DNA of 64,000 nucleotides, taken from assembly GCA_002730555.1 (NCBI GenBank), contig PCAM01000021.1, forward strand, positions 62,001 through 126,000, given 5' to 3'. Under the pieces are notes generated by a model. It made no database searches and was not told where the DNA came from. It saw only the letters and a list, made by a program, of their open reading frames with translations. Origin of the DNA: Chloroflexota bacterium (lineage in GTDB: Bacteria > Chloroflexota > Dehalococcoidia > Lucifugimonadales > Lucifugimonadaceae). Both the position numbers and the translations under genes were made by a program. Shown piece after piece: positions 41,427 through 49,500 of this stretch (its first letter is position 1; each line of letters begins with the position of its first letter).

Positions 41427-42224
41427 TTGGATCTCGAACTCAACGGAAAAACGGCAGTGATAACCGGCGGCAGCCGTGGGATCGGCAAGGCCATCGCACG
41501 CGAACTGGCGCTAGAAGGCGTTGACGTGGTGATCGCTTCCCGTGGTGAAGAGGCCCTTGAAGCGACGGCCTCCGAGCTTGCCGCGGAGACCGGTCGTCGC
41601 ATCATCCCGATAACAGTGGATACCGGCAACGACACGTCTGTAAAGGCGATGGTGGCGCAGGCCAACGAGGCGCTGGGGCACATCGACATCCTGGTCAACA
41701 ACGCTGCCGTCGTAGGCGGAGGACCGGTTCCTACCCTCTCCGAGATCACGAAGGATCATCTCTGGGCTGACATGAACGTCAAAGTCATGGGTTACCTCCG
41801 CTGCGCACAGGCGGTCGCTCCGCTCATGCAGGCGCGCCAGTGGGGTCGCATCATCAACATATCCGGCATGGCGGCCCGGAACGCCGGTTCGACCATCGGC
41901 AGCATGCGGAACGTATCGGTGGTGGCGATGACAAAGAACCTGGCCAACCTCCTCGGCCCGGACGGAATCAATGTGACCGTCGTTCACCCGGGGGCGACGA
42001 GGACGGAGCGGACCAAGGAAATCGTTTCGAATCGCGCTTCGGCCGAGGGCATATCGGAGGCGGAGATAGACGCACAACTGGACGGTGGCAACTCGATCAA
42101 ACACATGGTTGATGCGCGAGAGATCGCCTACGTCGTCACGTTCCTGGCCTCTCCCAGGTCGATTTCCATCAACGGCGACGTCATCGCCGCAGCCGGTGGC
42201 CTTGGACCGGCGATCCACTACTAA
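41427..42224 (+). CDS. SDR-fold protein lacking the catalytic tetrad (third case)
   Basis: A 265-residue SDR-fold protein starting at TTG 41427 with GGGGAGG six or seven bases before it. The cofactor site is normal (TGGSRGIG at 13-20 and NNAA near 91). All four tetrad positions are changed: Lys119 for Asn, Gly147 for Ser, Gly158 for Tyr and Asn162 for Lys (GSMRN in place of YxxSK). The surrounding sequence GRIINISG and VHPGATRTE is well conserved, so the protein seems functional rather than decaying. It lies 42 bp before rpiB on the same strand. It could bind a nucleotide cofactor without SDR chemistry. Confidence 0.85.
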   Translation: MDLELNGKTAVITGGSRGIGKAIARELALEGVDVVIASRGEEALEATASELAAETGRRIIPITVDTGNDTSVKAMVAQANEALGHIDILVNNAAVVGGGPVPTLSEITKDHLWADMNVKVMGYLRCAQAVAPLMQARQWGRIINISGMAARNAGSTIGSMRNVSVVAMTKNLANLLGPDGINVTVVHPGATRTERTKEIVSNRASAEGISEAEIDAQLDGGNSIKHMVDAREIAYVVTFLASPRSISINGDVIAAAGGLGPAIHY

Positions 42225-42266
42225 TTGTGACCCTGCCTGAATGCTCAGAGAAAGAGAGACTCCTAA

Positions 42267-42728
42267 ATGCGGATCGCGATAGGAGGAGATCACTCCGGGT
42301 TCCCGATGAAGGGGCCGGTGGTCGATCTGCTCCGTTCCTGGGGCCATGAGGTGACCGACCACGGCACAGACAGCACCGAGCCGGTCGACTTCCCGGACAT
42401 AGCGCGGCTTGTGTGCGGTGACGTTAAGGCGGGCAGGGTGGAGCGCGGCATCATGGTGTGCGGGACCGGCGTCGGTGCCGCTATCGCCGCCAACAAGATC
42501 CCGGGCATCCGCGCCACTTTGAGCCACGACACATACTCGGCGCACCAGGGGGTTGAGCACGATGACGTGAACGTGCTCTGCCTCGGGGTGCAGATCATAG
42601 GTCTGAACCTGGCGGAAGAGGTTTTGAGAGCGTTCCTGGGTGCCAGATTCAGCACCGAAGAGCACTTCCGCAGGCGGGTGGAGAAGCTGGGCGAGTTGGA
42701 GCGTGACGCGGCGCGTGAGCTGGGCTAA
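42267..42728 (+). CDS. rpiB: Ribose-5-phosphate isomerase B (RpiB/LacAB family)
   Basis: A 153-residue isomerase of the RpiB/LacA/LacB family that interconverts ribose 5-phosphate and ribulose 5-phosphate. It starts MRIAIGGDHSGFPMK with the active-site Asp-His pair. The catalytic Cys is in GIMVCGTGVGAAIAANK, and the family's DTYSAHQGVEHDDVNVLCLG follows with the His and Asn of the phosphate site. The length is normal. It follows the SDR-fold gene and may form a two-gene unit with it. Action on an allose, galactose or other sugar phosphate is possible. Confidence 0.93.
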   Translation: MRIAIGGDHSGFPMKGPVVDLLRSWGHEVTDHGTDSTEPVDFPDIARLVCGDVKAGRVERGIMVCGTGVGAAIAANKIPGIRATLSHDTYSAHQGVEHDDVNVLCLGVQIIGLNLAEEVLRAFLGARFSTEEHFRRRVEKLGELERDAARELG

Positions 42729-42733
42729 ACGGC

Positions 42734-42925
42734 CTATTCGACTACCGGTAGCGCCTGCAGATAGGCGACCAGATCGTCGATCTCGGTGTCGTTCAAATCG
42801 TCTGCCACCGCGTGAGTTGTGCCGGTCCGCAGCACTCTCCTCCCATCATCCTGGTCGCGATCGTCGGACCCGCCGGAACACGCAACGATCAGGGCCAGAA
42901 TCCCCATCACCCCGACGCGCAGCAT
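42734..42925 (-). pseudogene. Truncated cytochrome c-like lipoprotein without heme motif
   Basis: A 63-residue frame with a lipoprotein signal (MLRVGVMGILALIVACSGG, lipobox Cys near 16), a short Asp/Arg-rich linker and then LNDTEIDDLVAYLQALP. That last segment is the typical final helix of class I cytochromes c. The CXXCH heme-binding motif and the Met ligand region are missing, so most of the middle has been lost. It is convergent with rpiB, five bases apart. It may be a remnant or a heme-free lipoprotein. Confidence 0.45.
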
Positions 42926-43178
42926 CAATATCAGACCGCTGGTGTAGTGCCAACGGACGGCAACGAGAAATTTGTCGTTATGAACAGCCATGTCAACAAC
43001 TTGCAAAGCCGGGGGGGAATAACGAATCGCGGTAATCACCTTTCGGGTTGCGCAAACCACCGATGGCCGTGCTCGGTCCGCGTGCGACGCCATTCGTACT
43101 CTCCGGAACGTGGCGCTACCCTGTCACGGAACGGCACCCCAAAATAATCACCCGGCAGCGTTCAGGAGTTGCGGTCAA

Positions 43179-44111
43179 ATGGCGACGAAAGCACGCATGG
43201 AGTTTGGATACAACCCACCGGCTGGCGATCGCGGGCTCGAAAACATCGTTCCGCGGGATTACCTGGGCGACCTCCACCGATCGCTTGATGTGGCGTCACA
43301 GGGCTTCACATCGCTCTGGGTCTCCGACCACCTGAACTACGCGGACGAGTGGCGGGTCGAGTGCTGGACGCTGCTGACATGGATTGCCGCGCGCTACCCC
43401 GGGCCGGAACTCGGCACCATCGTCATGAGCAACTCGTTCCGGCCTCCATCGATCCTGGCGAAGATGGCCGCCAGCCTGCACGAGATGTCGAGCGGCCGCT
43501 TCATCCTCGGCTACGGAGCGGGTTGGCACGAGGGCGAGCATACGGCGTACGGCCTTGAATACCCATCGCCGCGACAGCGGATCGAGATGTTTGAAGAGGG
43601 CGTGCAGGTCATCAAGGCGATGTGGACCGACTCCCCGGCGTCGTTCTCCGGCCAGCACTACATGATCGAGAACGCTTACAGCGAGCCGCGGCCAGACCCG
43701 CTTCCCCCGCTGATGCTCGGCGGTGGAGGTGAACAACTGACGCTGGGCGTGGTGGCGCGCCATGCCGATTGGTGGAACGACGTGTCACGAAGCATTGCAG
43801 TGCACCAGCGCAAGCTGGACGCCCTGAGAGGCCACTGTGACGCTGCCGGTCGGGACTACGACTCGATACGAAAAACCCTGACGCACCGCATATTCATCGA
43901 TCGCGACAACGCAAAAGCCCGTCGCCGTGGGGAGGACTGGGCGTCGGGAGGCGACCAGCGGGCCATCGCCGGAGATCCCAGCGCCGTGATCGAGCAGTTC
44001 GAGGAACTGGCGGAGATGGGCTTCGACCTGTGCATCGCGACGTTCCCGGACTTCCAGAGCTTGGGCGATATGAAACTCTTCATGGAAACGGTTGTCCCGG
44101 CGTTGGCGTGA
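43179..44111 (+). CDS. LLM class flavin-dependent oxidoreductase
   Basis: A 310-residue luciferase-like oxidoreductase (F420 or FMN). Family segments: MEFGYNPP at the start, GFTSLWVSDHLNYAD, a central LHEMSSGRFILGYGAGWHEGEH, LPPLMLGGGGEQLTLGVVARHADWWN, and AGDPSAVIEQFEELAEMGFDL near the end. The frame opens at 43110. The ATG at 43179 has AGGAG upstream and fits the family better; a Met six codons later is also possible. It is unlike the LLM gene at 1822 in detail. A strong hairpin follows the stop. The substrate is unknown. Confidence 0.87.
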   Translation: MATKARMEFGYNPPAGDRGLENIVPRDYLGDLHRSLDVASQGFTSLWVSDHLNYADEWRVECWTLLTWIAARYPGPELGTIVMSNSFRPPSILAKMAASLHEMSSGRFILGYGAGWHEGEHTAYGLEYPSPRQRIEMFEEGVQVIKAMWTDSPASFSGQHYMIENAYSEPRPDPLPPLMLGGGGEQLTLGVVARHADWWNDVSRSIAVHQRKLDALRGHCDAAGRDYDSIRKTLTHRIFIDRDNAKARRRGEDWASGGDQRAIAGDPSAVIEQFEELAEMGFDLCIATFPDFQSLGDMKLFMETVVPALA

Positions 44112-44119
44112 AACGCGAA

Positions 44120-44154
44120 AATCCCGGGACTGGCTTTCGGCCGGTCCCGGGATT
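44120..44154. terminator. Strong bidirectional hairpin between convergent genes
   Basis: AATCCCGGGAC pairs with GTCCCGGGATT, and the stem extends by a G-T and further G-C pairs around a TTTC-like loop. It lies between the stops of the LLM gene (44111) and the LarA-like gene (44182). There is no T-run, but the position suits termination in both directions. Confidence 0.7.
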
Positions 44155-44181
44155 CCACGCAATCGCTATTTAGGCCAGATA

Positions 44182-45483
44182 TTACTCCGGCAGGAACGGC
44201 ACCGTGTACGCCGCTGACGGCATTACGTAGTAGCTCGGATCGCTCACTCCAGAGGCGACCACCTCGTCAAACGCAGTGTCTAACGCCGACTGTAGTGATT
44301 CGGCCTTGCGCGCGCCAAGCTCCCCGACGTCCCCGTCTTTCATGTCCGTCACCATAAGCATGATCGGCGCCTTCTGGACGGTGGACAGGGCGGTCTGGCC
44401 GTTGATCTCACTCTCCTTGCGGAGCCCGGCGATGATCGCGGAACGAGTTCCGAGCCGCAGCCACTTGGCAAACTGCTCGCCGCCCAGCCCTTCCGAGCAG
44501 GGCGTGGTCAGTACGATCCGGCCTGTCGGTTTGACCGCCTGATAGCTGTTGAAAAGCGCTTTGTGGGTCTGAACAAAGTTCTGGGAAGACGCTGATGAGG
44601 CGATCACGACATCGGCCTGTTCAGCGATTTTCACCGCAAACAAGTCGTAGGCGAACAGTCGGGCGGCTTCGAACGCGGCGTCCAGGTCACCTGCGAATAT
44701 CCCTGCGATCTGACCGTCACGATTCATAACCGTGTTGATCACGTAATCCACGTGCGTCAGCTTCGTGGCCTCAAGCAAGTCCTCGGCCACGGGATTGCCG
44801 TCCAGACCGCCGATGCGCACCGCGGGATTGATGCGGTCGCTGTCCGGGTCCAGGTTCATGGCGTGGTTGTGGGCGATGGTGTCCACGGACGCCACGCCGG
44901 GGACGACGGACTTTCGCCCGCCGCCGTAACCGCCAAAGTAGTGCAGTACGGCTGCGCCGGTGGCGATGATGCGGTCCGCCTCATGCACCTGTTTGTTGAT
45001 CTCGACCTTCGTCCCTCGTGACGTCGTCCCGATGTAGACGTGCGTCGACGGGTCGTGGGCGTCGTGGTTGACCAGCTGGTTCTTAAAGCGTTGGTAAACG
45101 TCTTTGCCGAGGACGATCTCCATCTCTTCCGCGTTGGTGGCCCTGTGCGTGCCGGTAGAGAAGACGAACGTGATGTCCTCTTCCCGGATACCGGCGCCGA
45201 TGAGCCCGTCCAAGAGGGTCGGCAGGATCTCGTCGACGTGCGTCTTTCGGGTTCCGTCCGACACGATGATGGCGACCGTCTCGCCCGGTTGAACGATCTC
45301 GTAGATGTTCTTTTCGAGGCCGATGGGTTTCTCGATGGCGTTTCGGATGGAGTCCGTAAGATCGGGAACCTGTGGAACGTCTGCCACTTCCAGCGTCGCC
45401 AATTCATGACCGCCCGGGATAGCCGCTTCCATCGAGCCGTTCCCGTACGGCAGGGTCACCCGTTTTGTTGTTCTGACGACCAT
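44182..45483 (-). CDS. LarA-family (DUF2088) racemase-like protein
   Basis: A 433-residue protein of the nickel-pincer lactate racemase family. The family motifs are in order: IVSDGTRKTH at about 73-82, FSTGTHRATNAEEM, LVNHDAHDP, and GGYGGGRKSVVPGVA with the Lys that would carry the pincer cofactor, followed by AHNHAMN with the catalytic His. LarA enzymes epimerise 2-hydroxyacids, and relatives act on other hydroxyacids. No larB, larC or larE is visible in the window. It is the last gene of the minus-strand corrinoid/oxidoreductase locus, 73 bp after DUF1667, which hints that the pathway handles a chiral 2-hydroxyacid. Confidence 0.87.
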   Translation of the reverse strand: MVVRTTKRVTLPYGNGSMEAAIPGGHELATLEVADVPQVPDLTDSIRNAIEKPIGLEKNIYEIVQPGETVAIIVSDGTRKTHVDEILPTLLDGLIGAGIREEDITFVFSTGTHRATNAEEMEIVLGKDVYQRFKNQLVNHDAHDPSTHVYIGTTSRGTKVEINKQVHEADRIIATGAAVLHYFGGYGGGRKSVVPGVASVDTIAHNHAMNLDPDSDRINPAVRIGGLDGNPVAEDLLEATKLTHVDYVINTVMNRDGQIAGIFAGDLDAAFEAARLFAYDLFAVKIAEQADVVIASSASSQNFVQTHKALFNSYQAVKPTGRIVLTTPCSEGLGGEQFAKWLRLGTRSAIIAGLRKESEINGQTALSTVQKAPIMLMVTDMKDGDVGELGARKAESLQSALDTAFDEVVASGVSDPSYYVMPSAAYTVPFLPE

Positions 45484-45556
45484 GGCGAGTCCCTCAATTC
45501 TGCGTGTGTGCGTACGGGGTTAGCCCCTGCGTTCCCTGCGGTTGATTCCACGAAGA

Positions 45557-45922
45557 TCAGACCGTGGTTACGTTCCTTGTCGCCACCAGGTCTGAACCCG
45601 TGCCGAGGAGGTCCGGGACGATCACGTCTCCGACCTTGATCGGTGCCTCTGCACGGATCCCTTCGATCGCTTTCATTGCCTCTAACATCTGGTCTTTCGG
45701 GATCGGCACGTGCGTCTTTACGCTGACCAGCGGCCAGTTGCCGCCGTCCACCGGAACGCTGGTCGTCAGCATCCGCCGTGGGTCGAAAAGCTCGCCCTCG
45801 ACGTACTCGAACGCCAGCTTGCACTGGTTGTTCTCGACCTTTATGACGCCGTCTTCCTGAGTCCACTCGACGTCACAGGGACAACTGACCGGGCAAACGA
45901 TGCAAATAAGTGTCGTGTTCAA
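45557..45922 (-). CDS. DUF1667 protein of the GlpA/GlpB-like triad
   Basis: A 121-residue DUF1667 protein, a small cysteine-containing partner of GlpA-like and HcnB-like flavoproteins. The N-terminus has CIVCPVSC and a fourth Cys at about residue 33 (NQCKLAF), a likely iron-sulfur or zinc site. The remainder has the family's RRMLTTSVPVDGG and VPIPKDQMLEAMKAIEGI. The start is a TTG at 45922 that overlaps the TGA of the upstream gene (TTGA), with GGAGG seven bases before it. It would assist electron transfer between the two flavoproteins, although this is not proven for the family. Confidence 0.85.
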   Translation of the reverse strand: MNTTLICIVCPVSCPCDVEWTQEDGVIKVENNQCKLAFEYVEGELFDPRRMLTTSVPVDGGNWPLVSVKTHVPIPKDQMLEAMKAIEGIRAEAPIKVGDVIVPDLLGTGSDLVATRNVTTV

Positions 45923-47169
45923 TCTCCAACCTCCACGGTCAGTTCGTTGTTGACGATGCGACGGAAGCGGCCCTTGCCCAGGCGAACGCGGATCATGCCG
46001 GCCGGTTCCATGTGGGGCATCCTCAGGCGGCGAACCTCTTCGCCCCCGCTCTTGAAGATGATAGCCCGGTTGTGGTCTTCCTTCCATGAACGCATGGTGA
46101 AGTCAACGGAGTCCGTGCCGCTGATGGTGGCTGGCAGCACGTAACGAAGACCCTCGCCGGCCGTGACCTTGATGTCGGCGTCCGGCAGCTTGCCGGTCGT
46201 CGCCCAGATGGCGGCCGCGATGCCTGCTTTCTCTGACTCCAGGGTCGCGTAGTCCACCACGTCATGGACTTGAAGTACGTTCCCGCAGGAGAAGATGCCG
46301 GGCACGGACGTCCGGAAAGAATCGTCGACGATGGCACCGGTGGTTAACGGGTTCGTGATGATCCCGATCTTGTTTGTAAGTTCGTTCTCCGGGATCAACC
46401 CGACGGAAAGAAGCAGGGTGTCGCACTCGACGAAGCGACGGGTTCCCTTCTTCTCGCCCATCTTCGGGCCGACCTCTGCAAGGGTGACGCCGGTGACCCG
46501 GGACTTCCCGTGGATCTCCACCACCGTGGTGCTGAGAAACAGGGGGATGTCGAAGTCTTCAAGACAACGCACCATATTTCCGGCGATGCCGCTCGGCTGT
46601 GGCAGGATCTCCGCCACACAAACGACCTCTGCGCCCTCGAGCTTCAATCTGCGGGCCATGATGAGCCCGATGTCGCCGGAGCCAAGGATGACTACCTTGC
46701 GCCCGACGGCCAGGTTGCGTACGTTCATGTAGTTCTGCACCGCGCCGGCCGTGAACACGCCGGAGGGGCGTGTGCCCGCGGTGCCGATGGCTCCCCGGGT
46801 GCGTTCCCGGCAACCCATCGAAAGCACAACGGATCCGGCCTCGATGGTGCGAAGGCCTTTGTCCGAGTGCACCGTGATGAGGCGGTCTTTCGTCACATCG
46901 ATGACGTGAGTCTTCAGCCAGGTCTCGACATCACGGTCGTTGACGCGGTCCTCGTAGATCGCCGCGTACTCGGGCCCGGTGAGGGCCTCTCCGAAGACCT
47001 TTGTGCCGAAACCGTCGTGTACCTGCTGGTTAAGGATCCCACCAACACGGTCGTCCCGTTCCAGGAGCAGTACACGGCTTGCGCCTGCCGCTTTTGCTTC
47101 AGCCGCCGCGGCAAGTCCGGCGGGTCCGCCGCCGATTACCGCAACGTCAGCTACTTCGTGGGCGCTCAA
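45919..47169 (-). CDS. NAD(P)/FAD-dependent oxidoreductase (HcnB/sarcosine oxidase alpha-like)
   Basis: A 416-residue pyridine-nucleotide-disulfide type flavoprotein. The FAD motif is AVIGGGPAGLAAAAEAKAAG at about 9-28, and the NAD motif is VVILGSGDIGLIMARRLKLEG at about 152-172. A CRERTRGA segment and the late GIFSCGNVLQVHDVVD follow, as in the GlpB/HcnB-like group that pairs with GlpA-type dehydrogenases. It lies in the middle of the triad with four-base overlaps on both sides. It should pass electrons between the DAO-type subunit and NAD or a quinone/Fe-S acceptor. Confidence 0.88.
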   Translation of the reverse strand: MSAHEVADVAVIGGGPAGLAAAAEAKAAGASRVLLLERDDRVGGILNQQVHDGFGTKVFGEALTGPEYAAIYEDRVNDRDVETWLKTHVIDVTKDRLITVHSDKGLRTIEAGSVVLSMGCRERTRGAIGTAGTRPSGVFTAGAVQNYMNVRNLAVGRKVVILGSGDIGLIMARRLKLEGAEVVCVAEILPQPSGIAGNMVRCLEDFDIPLFLSTTVVEIHGKSRVTGVTLAEVGPKMGEKKGTRRFVECDTLLLSVGLIPENELTNKIGIITNPLTTGAIVDDSFRTSVPGIFSCGNVLQVHDVVDYATLESEKAGIAAAIWATTGKLPDADIKVTAGEGLRYVLPATISGTDSVDFTMRSWKEDHNRAIIFKSGGEEVRRLRMPHMEPAGMIRVRLGKGRFRRIVNNELTVEVGD

Positions 47170-48662
47170 TTTGTGGCCTCCACCACCGCCGGGATTTTCC
47201 CTTTGCGGAGATCCTCGACACTGCCGAGGAATAGCCAGGAGTCGCCGCCGGTAAGGGTCAACGACTCGGGCGAATGCCCGTTCTCTATGAGCAGGTCAAT
47301 AATTCGGGGCCCGCAGAATCCGCCCTGACACCGGCCCATCGTGGCTCGAGAGCGATATTTAATGGCGTTCAGTGAGGTTGCCTCCAACCCATTATTAATC
47401 GAATCGACGATCTCTTTGCGGGTGACCATCTCGCAACGGCAGATTATTTCGCCGTATGCCGGGTCTTCGCTGATAAGAGCGTCGATCTTCTCCGGGGGCT
47501 CGTCGCGGACACGGTCCACGGCGGTCCATTTGCCTTTGAAGTTGCTGTTCTTCTTCGCCGGGATTTTTTCTCGTACCCAGTCCGAAACCTCGTCGGCGAT
47601 AGCGGGCGATGCGGTGAGACCCGGCGATTCGATGCCGATCAGGTTCATCATTCCGGGCTGTTCGGACACCTCTTCGATGACGAAGTCGCCGAATCCGCCG
47701 ACCTTTGACGGGACCAGCTTTGGCCTCATCCCGGAATAGGCGGTGATCACGTCCCTCGGGCTGAGCCCGGGCAGGAATTCGGAGGCTTCTTTAAGCAGTT
47801 GCCTTCGGATCTTTGCCGTGGTGCGAACGTCGTCCGCATCGTTCGTGTAATCAGCAGATGGCCCCAGCAGGATGTTGCCGTCGGTGGTCGGCGTGATGTG
47901 CACGCCCAACCCCGCTCCGCCCTTCGGCGGGACCGGGTAGACCATGCTGTTGATAAGACCGCCAACCCGCTTGTCCAAGATCACGTACTCGCCGCGACAG
48001 GGCCAGATGCGCCACCGGGTGATGCCCACCATACGGGCGATCTTGTCCGAGAAAAGCCCCGCAGAGTTGACGATCAGCGCCGCGTTCACGGTGCCCCCCG
48101 GGATCGTTATCTGGAAGTCGCCTTCATCGCCGCTGATGGCGGTCACGGGCGAGTTCAACATGTACTCGACGCCGGCCTCGGCGGACGACTCCGCCAGGGC
48201 GATGTTGAGGGAGTAGGGGCAGGCGATCGCCGCAGTAGGCACATTCAAAGCGGCGGCGCCGGAGATGTTCGGCTCCATGCGCTTGAGCGTGGAGGAATCG
48301 ATGATTTCCAAGTCCGGCACGCCGTTGGCGACGCCGCGGGCCATCAACGACTCAAGGTCAGCCGTCTGATCTTCCTCCAGCGCAACGATGACCTTGCCGA
48401 CCCGGTCAAACGGTACGTCAAGGTCTTTGCAGTAGTCCTCAAATATCCGAGCGCCGGCGACGTTAAGCGCCGCTTTTCGGGATCCGGTGGGTACGTTGAT
48501 GCCGGTGTGGACCACGCCGGAGTTCTTGCCGCTGGTTCCACGGGCGACATCCCCCGCCCGTTCCAGCACGGCTACGCTGAGTTGGTAACGGCTGAGTTCT
48601 CGGGATATGGCGCAACCCACAACGCCGCCGCCAATGATGGCGACGTCAAACTTATCTGACAT
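47166..48662 (-). CDS. GlpA-like FAD-dependent dehydrogenase with BFD-like [2Fe-2S] domain
   Basis: A 498-residue flavoprotein of the glycerol-3-phosphate/L-2-hydroxyglutarate dehydrogenase type. The DAO domain starts FDVAIIGGGVVGCAISRELS, with GTSGKNSGVVHTGI for the flavin and IGIESPGLTASPAIA near its end. The C-terminal BFD-like domain has Cys-x-Cys in IICRCEMVT and CQGGFC further on, four ligands for a 2Fe-2S cluster. The frame opens at 48695, but the ATG at 48662 has a GGGAGAGG box. The hydroxyacid or glycerol derivative it oxidises is unknown. The neighbours (methyltransferases and LarA) suggest the product of a demethylation. Confidence 0.87.
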   Translation of the reverse strand: MSDKFDVAIIGGGVVGCAISRELSRYQLSVAVLERAGDVARGTSGKNSGVVHTGINVPTGSRKAALNVAGARIFEDYCKDLDVPFDRVGKVIVALEEDQTADLESLMARGVANGVPDLEIIDSSTLKRMEPNISGAAALNVPTAAIACPYSLNIALAESSAEAGVEYMLNSPVTAISGDEGDFQITIPGGTVNAALIVNSAGLFSDKIARMVGITRWRIWPCRGEYVILDKRVGGLINSMVYPVPPKGGAGLGVHITPTTDGNILLGPSADYTNDADDVRTTAKIRRQLLKEASEFLPGLSPRDVITAYSGMRPKLVPSKVGGFGDFVIEEVSEQPGMMNLIGIESPGLTASPAIADEVSDWVREKIPAKKNSNFKGKWTAVDRVRDEPPEKIDALISEDPAYGEIICRCEMVTRKEIVDSINNGLEATSLNAIKYRSRATMGRCQGGFCGPRIIDLLIENGHSPESLTLTGGDSWLFLGSVEDLRKGKIPAVVEATN

Positions 48663-48804
48663 GCGATTCCTCTCCCTGGAGCGGTAACAGGGCAATCAGT
48701 GTGTAATTCACGATGAACGTCGTAGAGAAAACGGTACTCGCTGATTCATGAGGAATGCATGAAGAATCGGCCTGCCCGGGAACGTTTGGTGGCCCGATAG
48801 GTGA

Positions 48805-49449
48805 TCAACTGGCCGCACGTTTCTCCATGAGCGCGTCGGCCACTTCAACGGCGGTAGCTGAATCGGGCGCGTAGCCGTCCGCTCCAACCTGGTCCGCGTA
48901 GGCCTGGTTGACCGGCGCTCCGCCGATCATCACGCCGACCCTGGCGCGAACCTCAGCCTGTTTAAGGGCTTCGATCGTGGAGTTCATCATCGGCATCGTC
49001 GTCGTGAGCAGCGCGGACAGCCCTATCAGGTCAGCCCCGCCGTTTTCCACCGCGTCTACAAACGCCTCCGGGGCGACGTTTGCGCCGAGGTCGTTGACTT
49101 CGTACCCGGCCCCCTCAAGCATCATGCCGACCAGGTTCTTCCCGATGTCATGCAGGTCCCCGCGCACCGTGCCGATGGCCACCCGGCCTTTTGGTTCGAC
49201 ACCGGTTTCCGTCAGGAGGGGCCGGACCAGGGCAAGACTGGCCTTCATGGCGCGTGCGGAGATCAGTACCTCAGGCATGTGGTATTCAGCGGCTTTGAAA
49301 CGCCGGCCGACCTCGTCCATACCCGGGATCAACCCGGTATCGATGATGTCTGACGCTTCCACGCCGGAGTCGAGCGCCTCCTGCGTCCATGTTTCGGCGC
49401 CCTCGTTGTCACCGCTGATGATCATCTGTGCCAGATCGTCGAAGTTCAT
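48805..49449 (-). CDS. Corrinoid (B12-binding) methyl-carrier protein
   Basis: A 214-residue protein of the MtaC/MtbC/MttC type that carries a methyl group on a corrinoid. The N-terminal four-helix cap covers about 1-85. The B12 domain has the base-off motif in GDLHDIGKNLV, where His100 coordinates cobalt, then GLSALLTTTM and GGAPVN. The ATG at 49449 has GAGGA upstream and gives a usual N-terminus. It lies directly downstream of two URO-D-superfamily methyltransferases, its natural partners: one transfers a methyl group to the cobalt, the other takes it to tetrahydrofolate or another acceptor. Confidence 0.93.
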   Translation of the reverse strand: MNFDDLAQMIISGDNEGAETWTQEALDSGVEASDIIDTGLIPGMDEVGRRFKAAEYHMPEVLISARAMKASLALVRPLLTETGVEPKGRVAIGTVRGDLHDIGKNLVGMMLEGAGYEVNDLGANVAPEAFVDAVENGGADLIGLSALLTTTMPMMNSTIEALKQAEVRARVGVMIGGAPVNQAYADQVGADGYAPDSATAVEVADALMEKRAAS

Positions 49450-49500
49450 GGGATTTGTCCTCACTTAACGCGCCCGTCCAACCGGGCGCCGCCGAGAAAG

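Noticed and set aside
41511-42665. Minus-strand frame of 384 codons opposite the SDR-fold gene and rpiB
   Set aside because: Both plus-strand genes are strongly supported, and the antisense product is His/Arg/Asp-rich without a domain.
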